64,000 nucleotides of DNA from NCBI GenBank assembly GCA_949825025.1, contig OX463784.1, forward strand, positions 6,951,431 through 7,015,430, in the 5' to 3' direction. Positions 60,544 to 64,000 of the stretch are shown here, piece by piece. Each line of letters opens with the position of its first letter. Within the stretch, counting starts at the first letter, position 1. Position numbers and translations under genes: made by a program. Source of the stretch: Siphlonurus alternatus. Taxonomy: Eukaryota; Arthropoda; Insecta; Ephemeroptera; Siphlonuridae. Under the pieces are notes generated by a model, which was given only the letters and a program-made list of their open reading frames with translations, was not told where the DNA came from and did no database searches.

Positions 60544-60596
60544 AACATTATGCTGAGAATCTACAAAGATATCTGCAGAACTCCAATACTCTCAAA

Positions 60597-60876
60597 CAAA
60601 GTCTTCTACTCGCAATGCTTGTAACAAACCATTGCTTAATGTCTGTCGCATGAAGCCTTTTTCATTGTTAAACATGGGACGACGTAGTGTTTGATTTTGC
60701 CACCAGAGCAGAGAACGTAATGGCATATTGTTGGCGCTAGGTAACCGTTTCAACTTCATAATTAACGGTCAATTTCCATAAGTTAACATGTAAATCAAGA
60801 ACCGTCCCATGTTTTTCCTTTCACGCGACAGACATTACACAACAATACTTTGTTTACTAACAAACTCCAATACTCT
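60597..60876. mobile_element. hAT-like MITE copy abutting the ZP exon acceptor
   Basis: Same family as 12287 (CAAAGTCTTCTACTCGCAAT, AACATGGGACGACGTAGTG, TTGGCGCTAGGTAACCG), but the right terminal inverted repeat is missing. The 14-bp word AACTCCAATACTCT occurs on both sides (60579-60592 and 60863-60876). It ends 36 bp before the ZP exon. Confidence 0.78.
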
Positions 60877-60912
60877 TAACAATGGTGCTTATTGTTTCTG
60901 TGATTGTTTCAG

Positions 60913-61018
60913 GCCGGTGCTCAGACCCTGGTCGAGCAGGACTTCGCACCCACCGTCACCGCCACCTGCAAGGCCGGTCACATGACCATCAAGGTGGCCA
61001 CCAACCAGACTTTCGTGG
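60913..61018 (+). CDS. ZP-domain (cuticlin-like) protein, exon with the start of the ZP domain
   Basis: This 106-bp exon is about two thirds G+C in surroundings near 30 percent. It follows a clear polypyrimidine acceptor (ATTGTTTCAG) and ends at GTG G|GTGAGT, phase 1. It encodes AGAQTLVEQDFAPTVTATC and then KAGHMTIKVATNQTFVG. The pattern T-x-C-x-A-G-H-M-x-I-x-V-x-T-x-x-x-F-x-G is the opening of the zona pellucida domain in arthropod cuticlin-like proteins, which polymerise in apical extracellular matrix and shape cuticle. Its first domain cysteine is at residue 19 of the exon. The rest of the ZP-N and ZP-C modules must lie downstream, outside the window. I cannot say which arthropod ZP paralogue it is. 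Third codon positions are almost all G or C, showing strong selection compared with the flanking intron. Confidence 0.92.
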
Positions 61019-61048
61019 GTGAGTACAGTCAACAATTTATTTACCAGG

Positions 61049-61213
61049 GTCCCAAATCACTTTGTCGTCCCCTGTAGGGACTCTAAATGAACTTTCCCCT
61101 CCCCTCCAATATGGCCGCTGTATATATAAGTAGGGTGCATATATGATGCACTTTAAATGTCACCGCCATTGTAGGGAAGGGTAGGGTAGTAGGCGAGAAT
61201 GGACATTTGGGAC
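61049..61213. mobile_element. GTCCCAAATCAC TIR element just after the ZP exon donor
   Basis: GTCCCAAATCACTTTGTCGT at the left and AATGGACATTTGGGAC at the right. The interior CCCCTCCCCTCCAATATGGC pairs partly with GAAGGGTAGGGTAG. It sits 30 bp inside the intron following the ZP exon. Confidence 0.62.
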
Positions 61214-62035
61214 GCAGGCTTAGTCTTTGAGTTCAAAAATCAATGATTTCCTTAGTTTTTGAGTTCAAATCAACGATTGTGATAATGTGTAAGGTCATCC
61301 TCCGACTGTAAAATCTTTTCATTCACTTTAGTACCGAGATGCAGGCAGAAAATGTCATCCCCCTGGGGTATGAGGTATTTTTTCCTTGCTTCACATGAGT
61401 ACAGTTGCCACTCCTGAAATTTCGTCGCTAAGAAATGACGGTATTATTAGGATTCTTTATTAAATGGCATCATTGTTCAAATTGACGTTATTGCCTTAAG
61501 GAACTTTCTCCAAGTCGAGGAATATGTTTTGAGAAAATACCCATACTTTACACTCATACTTTTTTCTTGAAACTGCCAATTATGAAATATTATGTTCTCT
61601 TTAATTTTTTAAGTTTACGTAGAAAACTATTACAGCACTGCACATATAAAAATTCTATATTTATTCGTGAAACAACTTAAGGCAAACCAAGAGACCTGTA
61701 ACTTATTATATAAAAAGTAATATTAGAATGCGAAAATTTCGTGACTAAAAAAAAAGATAAAAATCTATAGAACAACAATTTGGTGACACTCTCCGTTCCG
61801 GTTTATAAACACAAACTGTTGTTTTGATCTGGAGTAACGATAATATGCAACTCCCTTTTTGAATAAAATTGTTTTGACCACCTATGGAGAAATTTTGCTG
61901 CAGGGTTTTAATATCAGATAAATAATAATGATTTTGAACGATATTGCAGAACGGTATATAGAAGTTTTAAAACTTTGATTCTTATTCTCTAATCGAGTGA
62001 ATTTATTAGATTTAAAATTAATTTTGTATGGAGAT

Positions 62036-62976
<941 letters not shown>

Positions 62977-63464
62977 GAGACTTCAAGTCAGCTGATTTTG
63001 CGGTTTCCCACCGTCCTATCCAAACCTATGTAAAAAAAAAAACTCGAAATTACTTTTGTAGCATTAAAGAAACTTTGTAGAGGAAAATAAGTTCTTGATT
63101 CATTATCAGAAGACCCCTTGTTGCAACAAACCATTGTTTAATGTCTGTCGCATGAAGCCTTTTTCATTGTTAAACATGGGACGACGTAGTGTCTAATTTT
63201 GCCACCAGAGCAGAGAACGTAATGGCATTGTTGGCGCTAGGCAACGGTGACAACTTCATAATTAATGGTCATTTTCCATAAGTTAACATGTAAATCAACA
63301 ACCGTCCCATGTTTTTCCTTTCACGCGACAGACATTACACAACAATACTTTGTTTACTAACAACGAGCAGAAGACTATGTTTAATACTGAGAAAAAATTA
63401 AATTTTCTAACATTTTGGTATATATATGGAGAAAATTTTCCCTCCGGGGAACACTTGAAGCCTC
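62977..63464. mobile_element. GAGGCTTCAAGT-type foldback MITE carrying a nested insertion
   Basis: Termini GAGACTTCAAGTCAGCTGAT and, from the right, GAGGCTTCAAGTGTTCCCCG, matching both ends of the intact copy at 52866. The centre is interrupted by a hAT-like MITE (63110-63376). Flanks of the insertion rejoin to the 52866 sequence. Confidence 0.8.
63110..63376. mobile_element. hAT-like MITE nested in another MITE
   Basis: Interior nearly identical to the copy at 60597 (CATTGTTTAATGTCTGTCGC, ACATGGGACGACGTAGTG, CTTTCACGCGACAGACATTA). The right terminus CGAGCAGAAGACT is present and the left is eroded (CAGAAGACCCCTTG). Confidence 0.78.
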
Positions 63465-64000
63465 TCTGATTCAATTTTTAAGGCTCGATTTTAGTCTTTT
63501 TAGGGAGTTACTTAGCAGTATTACAATGAGCTTTAAATATATAATATTTAGGGGTATATTTTTTTTCCTATATTATAATATGCTATAATTTAAATAAAAT
63601 ACATTTATTTAAAAAGAAAAATAAGCAAAACTATAGTATTGATTATCTTTAATACACCTCGGATTACAGCGAACATTAACCCCTTATTATGCCAATTTTG
63701 TTGTATTTTGGAGGCATAATAATCTCTATCATTGCTAGGATATCTGCAGACAATTCTCTCACATAATTTCAAATCTGCATCTCTTTTTGTAACTGAGCTA
63801 GCAAGTTAGATAGTTAACGACCCTAGGGGTGTATAATTATTATAAATGTTTGAATACTAAAATATGTGCCAAAAACAATCCGGTACCAAATTGCTGCTTG
63901 AATATCCAGCTTTGATATTTTGCTATCATTATGATACAATTTTGATGTTATAACAACATGCTTGGGTCAATTCTAATATATCATGTTTAATAAGGTTTTA

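Larger units (their letters stand above)
24242..60912 (+). other. Giant first coding intron (about 36.7 kb) of the ZP-domain gene
   Basis: Bounded by GTAAGT at 24242 and TTTCAG at 60912, phase 0. It holds most of the repeats listed here and one orphan coding-like segment at 42613-42836. The last 36 bp before the acceptor directly follow a hAT-like MITE, so the functional branch-point region is very short or lies within the MITE. The intron assignment depends on the two exons belonging to one gene. Confidence 0.72.

Overview
The window is AT-rich invertebrate nuclear DNA (roughly 70 percent A+T by eye), almost certainly from an arthropod and probably an insect. The grounds are one spliced gene of the cuticle-associated ZP-domain (cuticlin-like) class with an insect-type start context, SINEs with a 5S rRNA-derived promoter, a fragment of arthropod-like 28S rDNA, long (GA)n arrays and dense palindromic DNA-transposon derivatives. 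There is no prokaryotic gene organisation, CRISPR array or operon, and nearly all short open frames are chance or lie inside repeats.

Gene content. One protein gene is well supported, on the + strand. A signal-peptide exon (24164-24241) ends in a perfect donor. After an intron of about 36.7 kb comes a GC-rich exon (60913-61018) carrying the start of a ZP domain, with a phase-1 donor into an intron that runs off the window. A second coding-looking segment, an ATG-less 73-codon reading frame with four cysteines and a good acceptor (42613-42836), lies in the giant intron and may be the last exon of a nested gene or an ancient captured exon. A let-7-like microRNA hairpin lies at 19131-19207, about 5 kb upstream of the signal-peptide exon.

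Repeats make up most of the recognisable remainder. (1) SINEs with either a 5S rRNA head (23030, 43641, head fragment 14508) or a tRNA-Thr(CGT)-like head (56482, minus strand) share one body and tail; cores and truncated pieces occur at 7596, 11527, 15990 and 21087. (2) Long foldback (near-palindromic) elements include TTAA-ended ones (28434, 33064, 29445, halves at 3 and 1250), a family with a conserved inner hairpin but three different termini (14159, 33688, 34871, 38413, 40640, 44422, 50424), and two giant singletons (57106, 60106). (3) Short TIR MITEs include three groups with 3-bp target duplications, a hAT-like group with a 9-bp duplication, and several other families, some nested or tandem. 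(4) A roughly 1.95-kb TIR element (16205-18153) carries a small intron-containing transcription unit and two further hairpin elements. (5) A decayed array of about 145-bp units lies at 58265-59130, and there are four long GA/CT microsatellites.

Layout. 1-23.9 kb is repeat-rich intergenic DNA with the 28S fragment, the 2-kb TIR element and the let-7-like hairpin. 24.0-24.24 kb holds the 5' UTR and signal-peptide exon. 24.24-60.9 kb is the giant intron with nested repeats and the orphan exon. 60.9-61.0 kb is the ZP exon. 61.0-64 kb is the next intron, with a 134-bp (GA)n tract and a nested MITE pair. Identifications rest on reading the sequence alone; no database search was possible.
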